From: Xenorhabdus doucetiae
GTDB lineage: Bacteria; Pseudomonadota; Gammaproteobacteria; Enterobacterales; Enterobacteriaceae
Assembly (NCBI RefSeq): GCF_000968195.1
Contig: NZ_FO704550.1
Span: 3,844,001-3,908,000, forward strand
Direction of reading: 5' to 3'
DNA: 64,000 bases
How positions within the stretch are numbered: the stretch's first letter is position 1; the number at the start of each line of letters is the position of its first letter. Shown one piece after another: positions 1 to 8,678 of this stretch. A program made the position numbers and the translations under genes. The notes beneath the pieces are model-generated. The model worked only from the letters and a program-made list of their open reading frames with translations, was not told the DNA's origin and did no database searches.

Positions 1-507
1 TCTCCCGATGAATATCCCGCGCAAGCAATGGCAACGATTACGACCCATGACTTACCTACCTTACGTGGATTCTGGCAAAATAAAGATCTCACCTTAGGGG
101 AAGACATCGGCTTATACCCTGATAAAGCGCTTCTTGCCGATTTATATGCGGAACGCAAACGCAGCAAGCAAGCATTACTCACCAGTCTAAAGCGTCATGG
201 CTATTTATCAGAAGAATGGTTCAAGCCAGATACTCTTTCTTCATTGCAAGCGGCACAACCTGAACTTCCGATGTCAAACGCGATAAATCAAAGCATACAT
301 CGTTATATAGCCCATAGTTCTAGTGCTTTATTGGGATTACAACCTGAAGATTGGCTGGATATGGAATGCCCTGTCAATATCCCTGGTACAACAGAGGAAT
401 ATCCTAACTGGCGACGAAAACTTTCTACCACATTGGAAACGATGTTTGCAGACGCCCATATCAACCAGTTGTTACAAACCGTTGGCGAATGCCGAAAACA
501 GGGTTGA
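1..507 (+). CDS. malQ: 4-alpha-glucanotransferase (amylomaltase), C-terminal part
   Basis: This is the last ~168 codons of MalQ; the rest lies left of the window. The enzyme is a cytoplasmic GH77 transferase that moves glucan chains between maltodextrins and frees glucose. The frame is open from base 1. It carries the family motif THDLPTLRGFW near the start and then a helical C-terminal end of the usual kind. It faces malG tail to tail, so maltodextrin import and use sit together here, whereas in E. coli malPQ and malEFG/malK lie far apart. Identity is secure; only the missing N-terminal part is unseen. Confidence 0.95.
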   Translation, partial: SPDEYPAQAMATITTHDLPTLRGFWQNKDLTLGEDIGLYPDKALLADLYAERKRSKQALLTSLKRHGYLSEEWFKPDTLSSLQAAQPELPMSNAINQSIHRYIAHSSSALLGLQPEDWLDMECPVNIPGTTEEYPNWRRKLSTTLETMFADAHINQLLQTVGECRKQG

Positions 508-536
508 TAGCTTTTTATAACTGACTGAACCACCGG

Positions 537-592
537 TATACTCGTCATACTTCAAGATACATTGATGATCTCCCCGCGACGCGGGGAGATAA
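537..592. repeat. Dispersed hairpin repeat, copy A (left half plus hairpin)
   Basis: The sequence TATACTCGTCATACTTCAAG is followed by a perfect 10-bp stem (568-577 with 581-590, loop GAC) of the ATCTCCCCGC type. The same left end and hairpin occur at 8207-8312 and 42938-43037. This copy lacks the right end seen there. It lies between the convergent ends of malQ and malG and may help end malQ transcription. Confidence 0.75.
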
Positions 593-593
593 A

Positions 594-630
594 GAAAAAT
601 ACCCCCCAATCATGTGGCTATATGATTGGG
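594..630 (-). terminator. Terminator of the malEFG operon
   Basis: A 9-bp stem CCCAATCAT/ATGATTGGG (605-613 with 622-630) is followed on the minus strand by a short G run and then TATTTTTCTTT. It lies 8 bases past the malG stop. Confidence 0.65.
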
Positions 631-637
631 AAGAGGG

Positions 638-1528
638 TCAACCTTTCACGCCTCCCGACGTCAATCCACCCACCAACCAACGTTGAGCCAGTAAGAAAAT
701 CAACGTGATAGGAATGGCAGAAAGTACAGCCGCAGCGGCAAAATCGCCCCAGAGATAATTCTGTGGGTGAAGATATTGCTGCATTCCCACCGCTAACGTG
801 TAATTGTCCACATCACGTAATAGCAGAGATGCAACCGGGACTTCGGTAATCACACCAATAAACGACAGAATAAATACCACCGCCAATATCGGCACAGAAA
901 GCGGCAGCAGTATCAAACGGAAAATTTGCCACGATGTCGCGCCATCCAACATGGCCGCTTCTTCCAGAGAGCGATCTATCGTTTCGAAATAACCTTTTAT
1001 CGTCCATACATGTAAAGCAATTCCGCCCAGATAGGCAAAAATCACACCGCCGTGTGTATTAAGACCAAGGAAAGGAATATATTCGCCCAATCGATCAAAC
1101 AAGGCATACAGTGCCACCAAAGAAAGTACCGGTGGGAACATCTGAAAAATCAACATTCCTTTAAGTAAGGTGCCTTTTCCACGAAAGCGCATACGGGCAA
1201 AGGCATAAGCACACGTCGTTGATAATGCCACAATGCCAGTGGCAGTAATGAAAGCAACCTTTACCGAGTTCCAAAGCCACTGCATGACCGGAAATGGTGG
1301 GAGTACGACATGTCCATCAGAAGATTCGACCCGATAACCCAATGCCAGCTTCCAGTGTTCCCATGAAATAGTTTCTGGGATTAGGTTACCTGTAGCAAAA
1401 TTACCCGGACGCAAAGAGATAGCAATTACCATCAGCAGAGGGAACAAAATCAGGCCAATAAAAGCCAGCATGAATATATGTGTTCCCCATACCCGCCATC
1501 GTTGCGATTTAGGTTGTACCATCGCCAT
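638..1528 (-). CDS. malG: Maltose ABC transporter permease MalG
   Basis: Inner-membrane permease of the MalFGK2 maltose/maltodextrin importer. The 296 residues equal the E. coli length and begin with the same eight residues, MAMVQPKS. An N-terminal membrane segment is followed by the permease domain. The EAA loop (EEAAMLDGAT, near residue 190) docks onto MalK. The C-terminus ends in GGVKG. It follows malF by 12 bases in the same operon, so the two are probably made together. The start is clear and there is no sign of damage. Confidence 0.97.
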   Translation of the reverse strand: MAMVQPKSQRWRVWGTHIFMLAFIGLILFPLLMVIAISLRPGNFATGNLIPETISWEHWKLALGYRVESSDGHVVLPPFPVMQWLWNSVKVAFITATGIVALSTTCAYAFARMRFRGKGTLLKGMLIFQMFPPVLSLVALYALFDRLGEYIPFLGLNTHGGVIFAYLGGIALHVWTIKGYFETIDRSLEEAAMLDGATSWQIFRLILLPLSVPILAVVFILSFIGVITEVPVASLLLRDVDNYTLAVGMQQYLHPQNYLWGDFAAAAVLSAIPITLIFLLAQRWLVGGLTSGGVKG

Positions 1529-1540
1529 CTTCCTTTCTCC

Positions 1541-3097
1541 TTAATCAAATTTCATGCGGGTGGTTTTCAAATTGATGATGGCGAGTGCACCTACCAACAA
1601 GAAGATCAATGTTGCAATAGCGGCTGCCAAACCAAATTCCTGTCCACCCCCACCTTCAAAGGCAATACGATAGGTATAACTCACCAAAAGATCGGTATGG
1701 CCTGCCGGTGTCGTTGTACCAATATGATCAGGTTTCCCGTTGGTGAGCAGTTGAATCAGGACAAAGTTGTTAAAATTAAACGCAAAGCTGGCAATCATCA
1801 ACGGTGTCAATGGCTTAATCAATAATGGAAAAGTAATTTTGCTGAAATTCTGCCACGGCCCTGCACCATCAAGCGCCGATGCCTCATAAAGATCATCAGG
1901 GATAGACTTCAACAGCCCCATGCAAAGAATCATCATATAGGGATAGCCCAACCACGTATTGACAATAATCAACATGGTTCGGGCGAGTGTCGGATCGGTA
2001 AACCAATCTGGTTTAAGGCCAAACAGCCCATTGAGTACCAGATTAATTTCACCGAAACTTTGGTTGAATAATCCTTTGAAAATCAGAATGGAGATAAACG
2101 AAGGAACAGCATAAGGCAAGATAAGCAATACTCGGTAAATCGCTCGCCCCTTAAGCGCTTCCCACTGTACAACGCAAGCGAGGATCATCCCCAGGGCCAC
2201 CGTCAGTACTACAGTTAACAGAGAGAAAACCACGGTCCAGATAAAAATGGACAGAAACGGTTTTTGGATACCCTCATCCTGCATCACCCGCAGGAAATTT
2301 TTCCAACCAATAGGCACTGTGAATCCAGGACTTAACGTTTCTTTAGCCCATTCTCCTTCCGCATTAATCGATTGATAGAACCCGGTATCCCTATTCGGCC
2401 GATATTGTATGCCCGTTTGGCTATTAGTCAGCGTAATCCCATCTGCATCAAGGGAATAAAGCGGGTTTATCGCTGAGAACTGACGCAAGGAACTCATTCT
2501 CAGTTTACTGCCATCAGGCAGAACGGCAACCAATTGATTCAGTGTCTGCCGATGCTGAGTAATGGTGCGCAATGCCGCGGCATCGCCTTCAAGCTGTTGT
2601 TCCTGTTTATGGAGAGGCAGGACAATTTCTTCCGTTCCCGCGAGAAAAAAAGGCTCAGATATCAATAAGTGATTACTATCAGGCACACTGAGTGCCAAAA
2701 CCCACTGTTCAGAGACAGGATAAAGTTTGAAATTAAATGGCTCCCCCGTCTGGTAGTGGCGGCTCATTAATACCGTTTGCGCACGTTCAAACGTCAATTG
2801 GTTAGTACTGCTATAATTGGTAAAAGCGATAGCAATCGTGCAAATAAGCGGAAACAGGATAAACAATCCTATTCCAGCAATTCCAGGGTAGGTATAGCGC
2901 CAGACATACGCCTTCCGGTTGGAAAAAACATAGATGCCGCTTCCCAGTAATACCAGTGTTAACATAGCAAACAGGTATTCTCCCTGAGCATACATTAGTA
3001 CAACCAAATAACCTGTAAAAAGTAGGCAAAACCCTATAGCAAACCATTTCAGGGCAGGATGCTGCCACCATTTTGCTTTTTTTAATGTCGCTGACAT
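1541..3097 (-). CDS. malF: Maltose ABC transporter permease MalF
   Basis: Second inner-membrane permease of MalFGK2. It has several membrane segments, a large periplasmic P2 loop between the third and fourth (roughly residues 95-270) that contacts the binding protein, and an EAA loop (YEASALDGAG). I chose the ATG at 3097 (518 residues), which has AGGAC about 8 bases upstream and gives MSATLKKAKWWQ, like E. coli. An in-frame ATG at 3121 has no good ribosome site. It lies between malE and malG in one operon. Confidence 0.95.
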   Translation of the reverse strand: MSATLKKAKWWQHPALKWFAIGFCLLFTGYLVVLMYAQGEYLFAMLTLVLLGSGIYVFSNRKAYVWRYTYPGIAGIGLFILFPLICTIAIAFTNYSSTNQLTFERAQTVLMSRHYQTGEPFNFKLYPVSEQWVLALSVPDSNHLLISEPFFLAGTEEIVLPLHKQEQQLEGDAAALRTITQHRQTLNQLVAVLPDGSKLRMSSLRQFSAINPLYSLDADGITLTNSQTGIQYRPNRDTGFYQSINAEGEWAKETLSPGFTVPIGWKNFLRVMQDEGIQKPFLSIFIWTVVFSLLTVVLTVALGMILACVVQWEALKGRAIYRVLLILPYAVPSFISILIFKGLFNQSFGEINLVLNGLFGLKPDWFTDPTLARTMLIIVNTWLGYPYMMILCMGLLKSIPDDLYEASALDGAGPWQNFSKITFPLLIKPLTPLMIASFAFNFNNFVLIQLLTNGKPDHIGTTTPAGHTDLLVSYTYRIAFEGGGGQEFGLAAAIATLIFLLVGALAIINLKTTRMKFD

Positions 3098-3157
3098 CTT
3101 GCACGTCCTGTTACCAACCATTGTGATTATCCAAAACCTATCACAATAAGGTGTTAA

Positions 3158-3178
3158 GGCTCCTGAGGATCAGGAGCC
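3158..3178 (-). repeat. malE-malF intercistronic hairpin
   Basis: A perfect 9-bp stem GGCTCCTGA/TCAGGAGCC with a GGA loop lies just after the malE stop and before malF, with no T run. In E. coli REP hairpins at this place protect malE mRNA from 3' decay, so that malE is made in excess. This hairpin probably does the same with unrelated sequence. Confidence 0.6.
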
Positions 3179-3188
3179 TGTCATTCAT

Positions 3189-4388
3189 TTATTTTGTCAT
3201 TCTCGCTTCAGCATCATCAAGAGCCGCATCTACCGCCTGACGCCCACTGACCGAGTTAAGAACAGCACTACGCATTGCGTACCAGAAGCTACTCATTTGG
3301 GAAATATTTGGCATAATTTCACCGTCTTGAGCATTCGCCATCGTAGCCGCAATTCGTGGGTCTTTTTCCAGAATCGCCTGATAGGATTTCAAAGCCACCG
3401 CGCCCAACGGCTTATCTTTATCCATCATTGCCAATCCTTCATTAGTCAGCAGGTAATTTTCTAAAAACTCTTTTGCTAACTCTTTATTAGGACTGGCCGC
3501 ATTAATTCCCGCAGTTAAAATGCCGACAAAAGGTTTAGAGGGTTTTCCCTTAAAGGTTGGTAATTGGGTAACGCCATAATTAATCTTACTTTTATCTACA
3601 TTTGCCCATGCCCAAGGACCATTAATCGTCATTGCGGTTTTGCCTGTATTAAAGGCAGCTTCGGCGATGGAATAATCGATATCCGCATTGAGATGTTTGT
3701 TTTTGACTAAATCAACCAGAAATTTCATTCCCGCCTTAGAGCCGGCATTATTCACTCCGCTGTCTTTAACATTATAACTACCGTTGCCTGCCTTGAAGGC
3801 ATACCCGCCATCAGCAGCAATCAGGGGCCAAGTGAAATACGGTTCCTGCAAATTGAACATAATTGCGCTTTTATTTTGCTTTTTCAGCTCATTATCCAGG
3901 GCAGGGATTTCTTCCCAGGTTTTGGGAGGAGATTTAATCAAGTCTTTATTGTAGATAAGAGAAAGGGCTTCAACTGCGATCGGATATCCTACCAATTTCC
4001 CGTCATAGCGAACGGCATCCCATGTAAAGGGAAATAGCTTGTCAATAAACGACTTATCAGGCGTGATTTCAGCGACTAACCCTGATTGAGCATAGCCACC
4101 AAAGCGGTCGTGTGCCCAGAAAATAATATCCGGACCATCGCCACTGGCTGCAATTTGGGTATATTTTTCCTCCAGTTTGTCAGGGTGTTCAACAGTGACA
4201 GGAATTCCCGTTTCTTTTGCAAACTTTTCACCAACCTGTGCCAACCCGTTATAGCCTTTATCACCATTAATCCAGATTACCAACTTTCCTTCTTCCGGCT
4301 TCGCAAAAGCCGAAGCAGACAATACACAGGTTGTTAAAACGGAAAGCATCAGGGTGCGAACCCCCACTTTTAAAATTTTCTTGGTCAT
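3189..4388 (-). CDS. malE: Periplasmic maltose/maltodextrin-binding protein MalE
   Basis: Periplasmic substrate-binding protein for the MalFGK2 importer. Two ATG codons lie side by side. The one at 4388 is best spaced from AAGGCGG and gives a 399-residue precursor with signal peptide MTKKILKVGVRTLMLS...SAFA, cleaved before KPEEGKL. The mature part carries the family sequences EEGKLVIWINGDKGYNGLA, DGPDIIFWAHDRFGGYAQSG and NGPWAW. The frame continues upstream to 4463, but that part is not conserved. First gene of the left-reading mal operon. Confidence 0.97.
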   Translation of the reverse strand: MTKKILKVGVRTLMLSVLTTCVLSASAFAKPEEGKLVIWINGDKGYNGLAQVGEKFAKETGIPVTVEHPDKLEEKYTQIAASGDGPDIIFWAHDRFGGYAQSGLVAEITPDKSFIDKLFPFTWDAVRYDGKLVGYPIAVEALSLIYNKDLIKSPPKTWEEIPALDNELKKQNKSAIMFNLQEPYFTWPLIAADGGYAFKAGNGSYNVKDSGVNNAGSKAGMKFLVDLVKNKHLNADIDYSIAEAAFNTGKTAMTINGPWAWANVDKSKINYGVTQLPTFKGKPSKPFVGILTAGINAASPNKELAKEFLENYLLTNEGLAMMDKDKPLGAVALKSYQAILEKDPRIAATMANAQDGEIMPNISQMSSFWYAMRSAVLNSVSGRQAVDAALDDAEARMTK

Positions 4389-4480
4389 CATTCCGCCTTT
4401 TTCATTTGTTAGTTCAAGGTAATTATCTTTATTACATCGCGATAAAATGGCACCAGTGTGCAATCAATGTAAAAAAGACT

Positions 4481-4682
4481 CATCCTCCCCCGTTCTACGC
4501 CTCATACTGCATGAGTGTGAACCAGCTTACAAAAATAATTAAAATCATAGCGTTAACACCAATACAGCATCCTTTTTTGGGATTTAAGTCACATCTTACC
4601 TGTCAATTTTATTCCTCCCTTCTCAATCACATTAAGCTCGTCCTCCTGACTCCTCCACCATCAAAAATTCTGGTATGGAGGA
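4481..4682. promoter_or_regulatory. Divergent malE/malK control region (MalT and CRP sites)
   Basis: The 442-base gap between malE and malK holds several copies of the MalT core GGAGGA. On the minus strand they lie at 4483-4488 (GGGGAGGATG context, 9 of 10 to the usual box), 4613-4618, 4641-4646 and 4651-4656. On the plus strand one lies at 4677-4682. Two CRP-like sites lie among them: TGTGAACCAGCTTACA (4516-4531) and TGGGATTTAAGTCACA (4578-4593). The arrangement matches the E. coli malEp-malKp region, where MalT and CRP act together on both promoters. Confidence 0.75.
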
Positions 4683-4830
4683 TTCTTGTGCCTGTTATTT
4701 TATCCACAATCCAGCCATCAGTTTTTCACTAAGTTTCTCGGGACGACGTTTCTCGCAACGGCAAGCAGGAAACAAAGACGAACAGGAAACGAGCAGAAAA
4801 CTGAGGTGGCAAATCCGAGGGAGGGAACAA

Positions 4831-5940
4831 ATGTCCAGCGTTACATTCCGCAATGTATCTAAATCATATGGTGAAACGGTCATCTCCAAAGATCTTAATC
4901 TTGAGATTCAGGAAGGAGAATTTGTCGTATTTGTCGGTCCGTCAGGCTGTGGGAAATCGACGCTGCTGAGGATGATCGCAGGATTAGAAGACATCACATC
5001 CGGTGATTTACTGATAGATGGCAAGCGAATAAATGATGTTCCACCCGCCAAACGCAGTGTCGGCATGGTTTTTCAATCTTATGCGCTATATCCCCACCTC
5101 TCTGTTGCCGACAATATGTCATTCGGTATGAAGCTGGCGGGTGTCAAAAAAAGCGATATCCAAAAGCGGGTACAACAAGTTGCAGAAACTCTCCAGCTTG
5201 CCCATCTACTGGATCGCCGTCCCAAGGCCCTGTCCGGTGGTCAGCGTCAGCGAGTCGCCATTGGCCGAACCCTCGTTGCTGAACCCAATATCTTTCTGCT
5301 GGATGAGCCACTTTCCAATCTGGATGCCGCCCTGCGTGTACAGATGAGAATTGAAATTTCACGCCTACACAAGCGGCTTCAACGTACGATGGTCTATGTC
5401 ACTCATGACCAAACCGAAGCCATGACTCTGGCAGATAAGATTGTTGTTTTGGATGGGGGCAATATTGCTCAGGTTGGCAAACCACTTGAAATTTATCACT
5501 ATCCTGCCAATCGCTTTGTTGCGGGTTTTATTGGTTCACCGAAAATGAATTTTCTGCCAGTCAAAGTCTCAGCGATTGCGGTCGATCAAGTACAAATCAT
5601 CCTGCCTAACGGTCAGCCCGTTTGGTTACCCGTTGAAAGTCAAGGGCTAACTGTGGGTAGTAATGTATCTTTGGGAATTCGCCCTGAACATCTTTTGCCT
5701 AATGATGTAGCCGATGTTACGTTAGACGGGACAGTACAGATCGTGGAACAACTGGGGAACGAAACCCAAATTCACATCCGCATACCTGCCATTCACCAAA
5801 ATTTAGTTTACCGCCAACCTGATATTGTTCTCGTAAAAGAAGGAGCCGATTTTACTATCGGATTAGCGCCTCACCGATGTCATCTTTTCCGTGAAGATGG
5901 CACTGCATGTCAACGTTTACATAAAGAACCCGGAGTTTAG
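4831..5940 (+). CDS. malK: Maltose importer ATPase MalK
   Basis: ABC ATPase that powers MalFGK2; in E. coli it also holds MalT inactive and is the target of inducer exclusion by EIIA-Glc. It has 369 residues with Walker A GPSGCGKST (36-44), signature LSGGQ (134-138), Walker B FLLDE (155-159) and the C-terminal regulatory domain ending RRLHKEPGV-like. The frame opens at 4675, but the ATG at 4831 has the strong site GAGGGAGGGA and matches the E. coli N-terminus. First gene of malK-lamB-malM. Confidence 0.97.
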   Translation: MSSVTFRNVSKSYGETVISKDLNLEIQEGEFVVFVGPSGCGKSTLLRMIAGLEDITSGDLLIDGKRINDVPPAKRSVGMVFQSYALYPHLSVADNMSFGMKLAGVKKSDIQKRVQQVAETLQLAHLLDRRPKALSGGQRQRVAIGRTLVAEPNIFLLDEPLSNLDAALRVQMRIEISRLHKRLQRTMVYVTHDQTEAMTLADKIVVLDGGNIAQVGKPLEIYHYPANRFVAGFIGSPKMNFLPVKVSAIAVDQVQIILPNGQPVWLPVESQGLTVGSNVSLGIRPEHLLPNDVADVTLDGTVQIVEQLGNETQIHIRIPAIHQNLVYRQPDIVLVKEGADFTIGLAPHRCHLFREDGTACQRLHKEPGV

Positions 5941-5975
5941 ATCCGCGGCCATAAAAAAATAACAGGAGAATCATT

Positions 5976-7238
5976 ATGCGTATATTGTCTCTCTCATTGG
6001 CTATGCTAACTGGTTTATTATCTATGCAAGCTCTTGCTGTTGACTTCCACGGCTATGCCCGTTCAGGCATTGGCTGGACAGGGAGTGGCGGTGAGCAAAA
6101 CTGTGCCAAAGTCACTGGTGCACCGAGTAAATACCGTCTCGGCAACGAATGTGAAACCTACGCCGAACTTAAGCTGGGGCAAGAGTTATGGAAAGAAGGT
6201 GATAAAAGTTTCTATTTTGATACCAATTTAGCCTACTCCGTCAGTCAGCAAAAAGACTGGGAAGATACCAAACCTGGTTTTCGTGAAGTTAATGTGAAAG
6301 CAACGAATGTCCTTGGTTGGTTGCCAGGCTCAACATTGTGGGCGGGTAAACGTTTCTACCAACGCCATGATGTACATATGATCGATTTCTATTACTGGGA
6401 TATCTCTGGTCCCGGCGCAGGTTTGGAAAATGTCGATCTTGGTTTTGGTAAACTTTCCTTCGCGGTCACCCGTAATACAGAAGAAGGCGGTTCGCATGGG
6501 TGGATTGCCGATCAATCCGATAAAAAAGTTAAATCAACCTCAAATGATGTTTTCGATATACGGCTAGCCAACTTACCTGTCAATGCCAGCGGCACACTGG
6601 AGTTTGGTATAGATTATGGACGTGCTAATACACGTAAAGGATACCAGCTTGATAAACAAGCACCTAAAGACGGTGTGATGCTGACTGCCGAACATACCCA
6701 AAGCCTGTTGGGTGGCTTCAACAAATTTGTTCTACAGTACGCAACTGACGCCATGACGTCTAACAGCAATGGGCGCGCTGAAGGTGCTAATGTATACAAT
6801 AACGGACATATGCTACGCATTCTGGATCATGGTGCCATTAGTATCACGAATAAATGGGATCTCATGTATGTTGCCATGTACCAAAACATTGACCTCGACA
6901 ATAACAATGGCAACACATGGTACACCGTAGGTGTCCGTCCAATGTATAAGTGGACACCGATAATGAGTACCTTACTGGAAGTAGGTTATGACAATGTGAA
7001 GTCACAACGGACTAAGGCAAACAATAATCAGTACAAGATCACTCTGGCCCAACAATGGCAAGCGGGTGACAGCATCTGGTCACGTCCTGCTATCCGTTTA
7101 TTTACTTCTTACTCCAAATGGAATGAAAAATGGGGTTATGGCGATGGCGTTGCCTACCGCGATACATCAGCACAGCAGTTCAGTCGTGGGAACAGCGATG
7201 AATTTACGTTTGGTGCCCAATTTGAGGCTTGGTGGTAA
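5976..7238 (+). CDS. lamB: Maltoporin LamB
   Basis: Outer-membrane trimeric porin specific for maltodextrins. Its 420 residues are shorter than the 446 of E. coli, mainly from shorter surface loops. The signal peptide MRILSLSLAMLTGLLSMQALA is cleaved before VDFHGYARSG. Cys43 and Cys59 match the disulfide pair (mature 22 and 38) of E. coli. It ends FEAWW, with the terminal aromatic residue used for barrel assembly. The ribosome site AACAGGAG lies 8 bases before the ATG. The loops differ most, as expected for phage-exposed parts. Confidence 0.96.
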   Translation: MRILSLSLAMLTGLLSMQALAVDFHGYARSGIGWTGSGGEQNCAKVTGAPSKYRLGNECETYAELKLGQELWKEGDKSFYFDTNLAYSVSQQKDWEDTKPGFREVNVKATNVLGWLPGSTLWAGKRFYQRHDVHMIDFYYWDISGPGAGLENVDLGFGKLSFAVTRNTEEGGSHGWIADQSDKKVKSTSNDVFDIRLANLPVNASGTLEFGIDYGRANTRKGYQLDKQAPKDGVMLTAEHTQSLLGGFNKFVLQYATDAMTSNSNGRAEGANVYNNGHMLRILDHGAISITNKWDLMYVAMYQNIDLDNNNGNTWYTVGVRPMYKWTPIMSTLLEVGYDNVKSQRTKANNNQYKITLAQQWQAGDSIWSRPAIRLFTSYSKWNEKWGYGDGVAYRDTSAQQFSRGNSDEFTFGAQFEAWW

Positions 7239-8188
7239 TGAAAAAGAAATTACTTTCACTTTGTCTCAGCGCCCTGCTCTGCAACGTGATCCCGGCGGTG
7301 AGTTATGCCGCAGGATCTGGCATAGAACCAATTGATATAGAAACAAGCAACGCTGTCGCGCCAGCGTTGTCCCTGTCAACTTTGCAGAAATTACAGTGGC
7401 AGCCGATTAATACCCATGGCACGCAGTCCATGGTTCTTAATAGCTCGTCGCAGCAAATTAATGATGGTCATGTCCAAGGGGCGATCGCCGCATTTGCTTT
7501 ACCCGCCAATCAAGGTTCATTGGAAATCACACTGACCAGTTTGATAAAAGATAAGCAGGTATACTCGCCGAATGTTTTGGTATTTGATGAACAACTGCAT
7601 CCTGCGGCTTTTTATCCAAGCCATTATTTTCGCTATCAACAACCCGGTATTATGTCGACCGATAGGCTGGAGGGTGTGTTAAAGCTGACTCCGGCATTGG
7701 GACAACAGCGAATTTATTTACTCATTTATACCACCCGTCCTGATTTACAAACGTCAACACAAATGGTCGATCCTGCTAAGGCTTATGCTAAAGGAATCGG
7801 TAATTCCGTGCCGAATATCCCCGATCCGGTCGCTCGCCATACAGAAATAGGGTCATTAACGTTAAAAGTGCAATCAGAAAGCAATACAGGCAATATCTTG
7901 ATTGGTCAGGTATTTTCTTCACCTGACACTAAGCCAGTGACAGTCGGTTCTACACAAGCCGTATCGACATCGCCGATAAGAACAACGCCGGCTAATGTCG
8001 CACAATCGGCTGCCTCACCAGTGAAACCAGTGCTGAATGATACTGAGCAATATTTCAATGACGCTATCACAAGAGCCATTAGTCACGGTGATATTGATAA
8101 GGCATTAAAACTGTTGGATGAAGCAGAACGACTTGGCTCCCCAACGGCACGGAAAACGTTTATCAAGATGATAAAAAACAAAAAATAG
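7238..8188 (+). CDS. malM: Periplasmic maltose-regulon protein MalM
   Basis: Last gene of malK-lamB-malM. It encodes a periplasmic protein whose exact role is unknown even in E. coli. The ATG at 7238 overlaps the lamB stop in TAATG, so translation is coupled. The 316 residues include a signal peptide (MKKKLLSLCLSALLCNVIPAVSYA). A beta-rich middle part precedes a Pro/Thr/Ala linker around residues 230-265 and a helical tail with a Sel1-like ALKLLDEAERLGSPTA stretch. Family assignment rests on position and overall similarity. Confidence 0.9.
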   Translation: MKKKLLSLCLSALLCNVIPAVSYAAGSGIEPIDIETSNAVAPALSLSTLQKLQWQPINTHGTQSMVLNSSSQQINDGHVQGAIAAFALPANQGSLEITLTSLIKDKQVYSPNVLVFDEQLHPAAFYPSHYFRYQQPGIMSTDRLEGVLKLTPALGQQRIYLLIYTTRPDLQTSTQMVDPAKAYAKGIGNSVPNIPDPVARHTEIGSLTLKVQSESNTGNILIGQVFSSPDTKPVTVGSTQAVSTSPIRTTPANVAQSAASPVKPVLNDTEQYFNDAITRAISHGDIDKALKLLDEAERLGSPTARKTFIKMIKNKK

Positions 8189-8206
8189 ATTGATTTGCCA
8201 AATAGT

Positions 8207-8312
8207 TATATTCTCGTCGTACTTCAAGATGCATTTATTATCTCCCCGCATTGTGGGGAGATAATAAGTGGTTTTCGTCTTACGCGCCGCAACTTAAAGT
8301 TTATAGGGTATA
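8207..8312. repeat. Dispersed hairpin repeat, copy B (full length)
   Basis: A 106-bp element with imperfect inverted ends and a strong central hairpin: 13 perfect pairs TTATTATCTCCCC/GGGGAGATAATAA (8235-8247 with 8255-8267). The left end holds TCGTCGTACTTCAAGATGC. The right end, read in reverse, holds AACTTTAAGTTGCGGCGCG. Copies are at 537-592, 40527-40577 and 42938-43037. It directly follows malM and may serve as its terminator. Confidence 0.8.
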
Positions 8313-8336
8313 GAAAAATGGCCCTAACGAAATAGG

Positions 8337-8597
8337 CTATAAAAAGCCTTTCTTATTCAAATATCTTCTTATTTCCCCTCGGAACTTAAAAACCAAATAA
8401 ATAAACATCAACAATAACAAGACACTAAAAATAACCTTAGGCATTATGAATGAAAATATAATGCAGCATAAAATACCAAACGAGAGCAATGAAATAAAAA
8501 TATCCTTCATGGCAATCTTAAATATCCATGCAAAAAATTTGATAATACATTTTATGAAACCATAAGGAATTTCCAATATTAACTCCAAGAAATCCAT
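8337..8597 (-). CDS. Small hydrophobic membrane protein, unknown
   Basis: I do not recognise this gene. It would encode 86 residues, nearly all hydrophobic, with two or three membrane segments (about 8-26, 30-50 and 52-72) and a basic tail (KFRGEIRRYLNKKGFL). I chose the ATG at 8597, preceded by AAGGATGGAAATT; the ATG at 8606 abuts the AAGG and is too close. The base composition is AT-rich compared with neighbours. It stands alone between malM and the deacetylase gene, sharing the strand of the latter but 80 bases beyond its end. Confidence 0.55.
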   Translation of the reverse strand: MDFLELILEIPYGFIKCIIKFFAWIFKIAMKDIFISLLSFGILCCIIFSFIMPKVIFSVLLLLMFIYLVFKFRGEIRRYLNKKGFL

Positions 8598-8678
8598 AAT
8601 TTCCATCCTTAGTAAAAATTATCACATTAGGTTAAGATCTACTGTGATTTATCGACTAAATGATTTTACATCTTATAT

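Noticed and set aside
4331..4732. 133-codon frame across the malE-malK control region
   Set aside because: It overlaps the malE start and all the MalT/CRP sites and looks random in composition.
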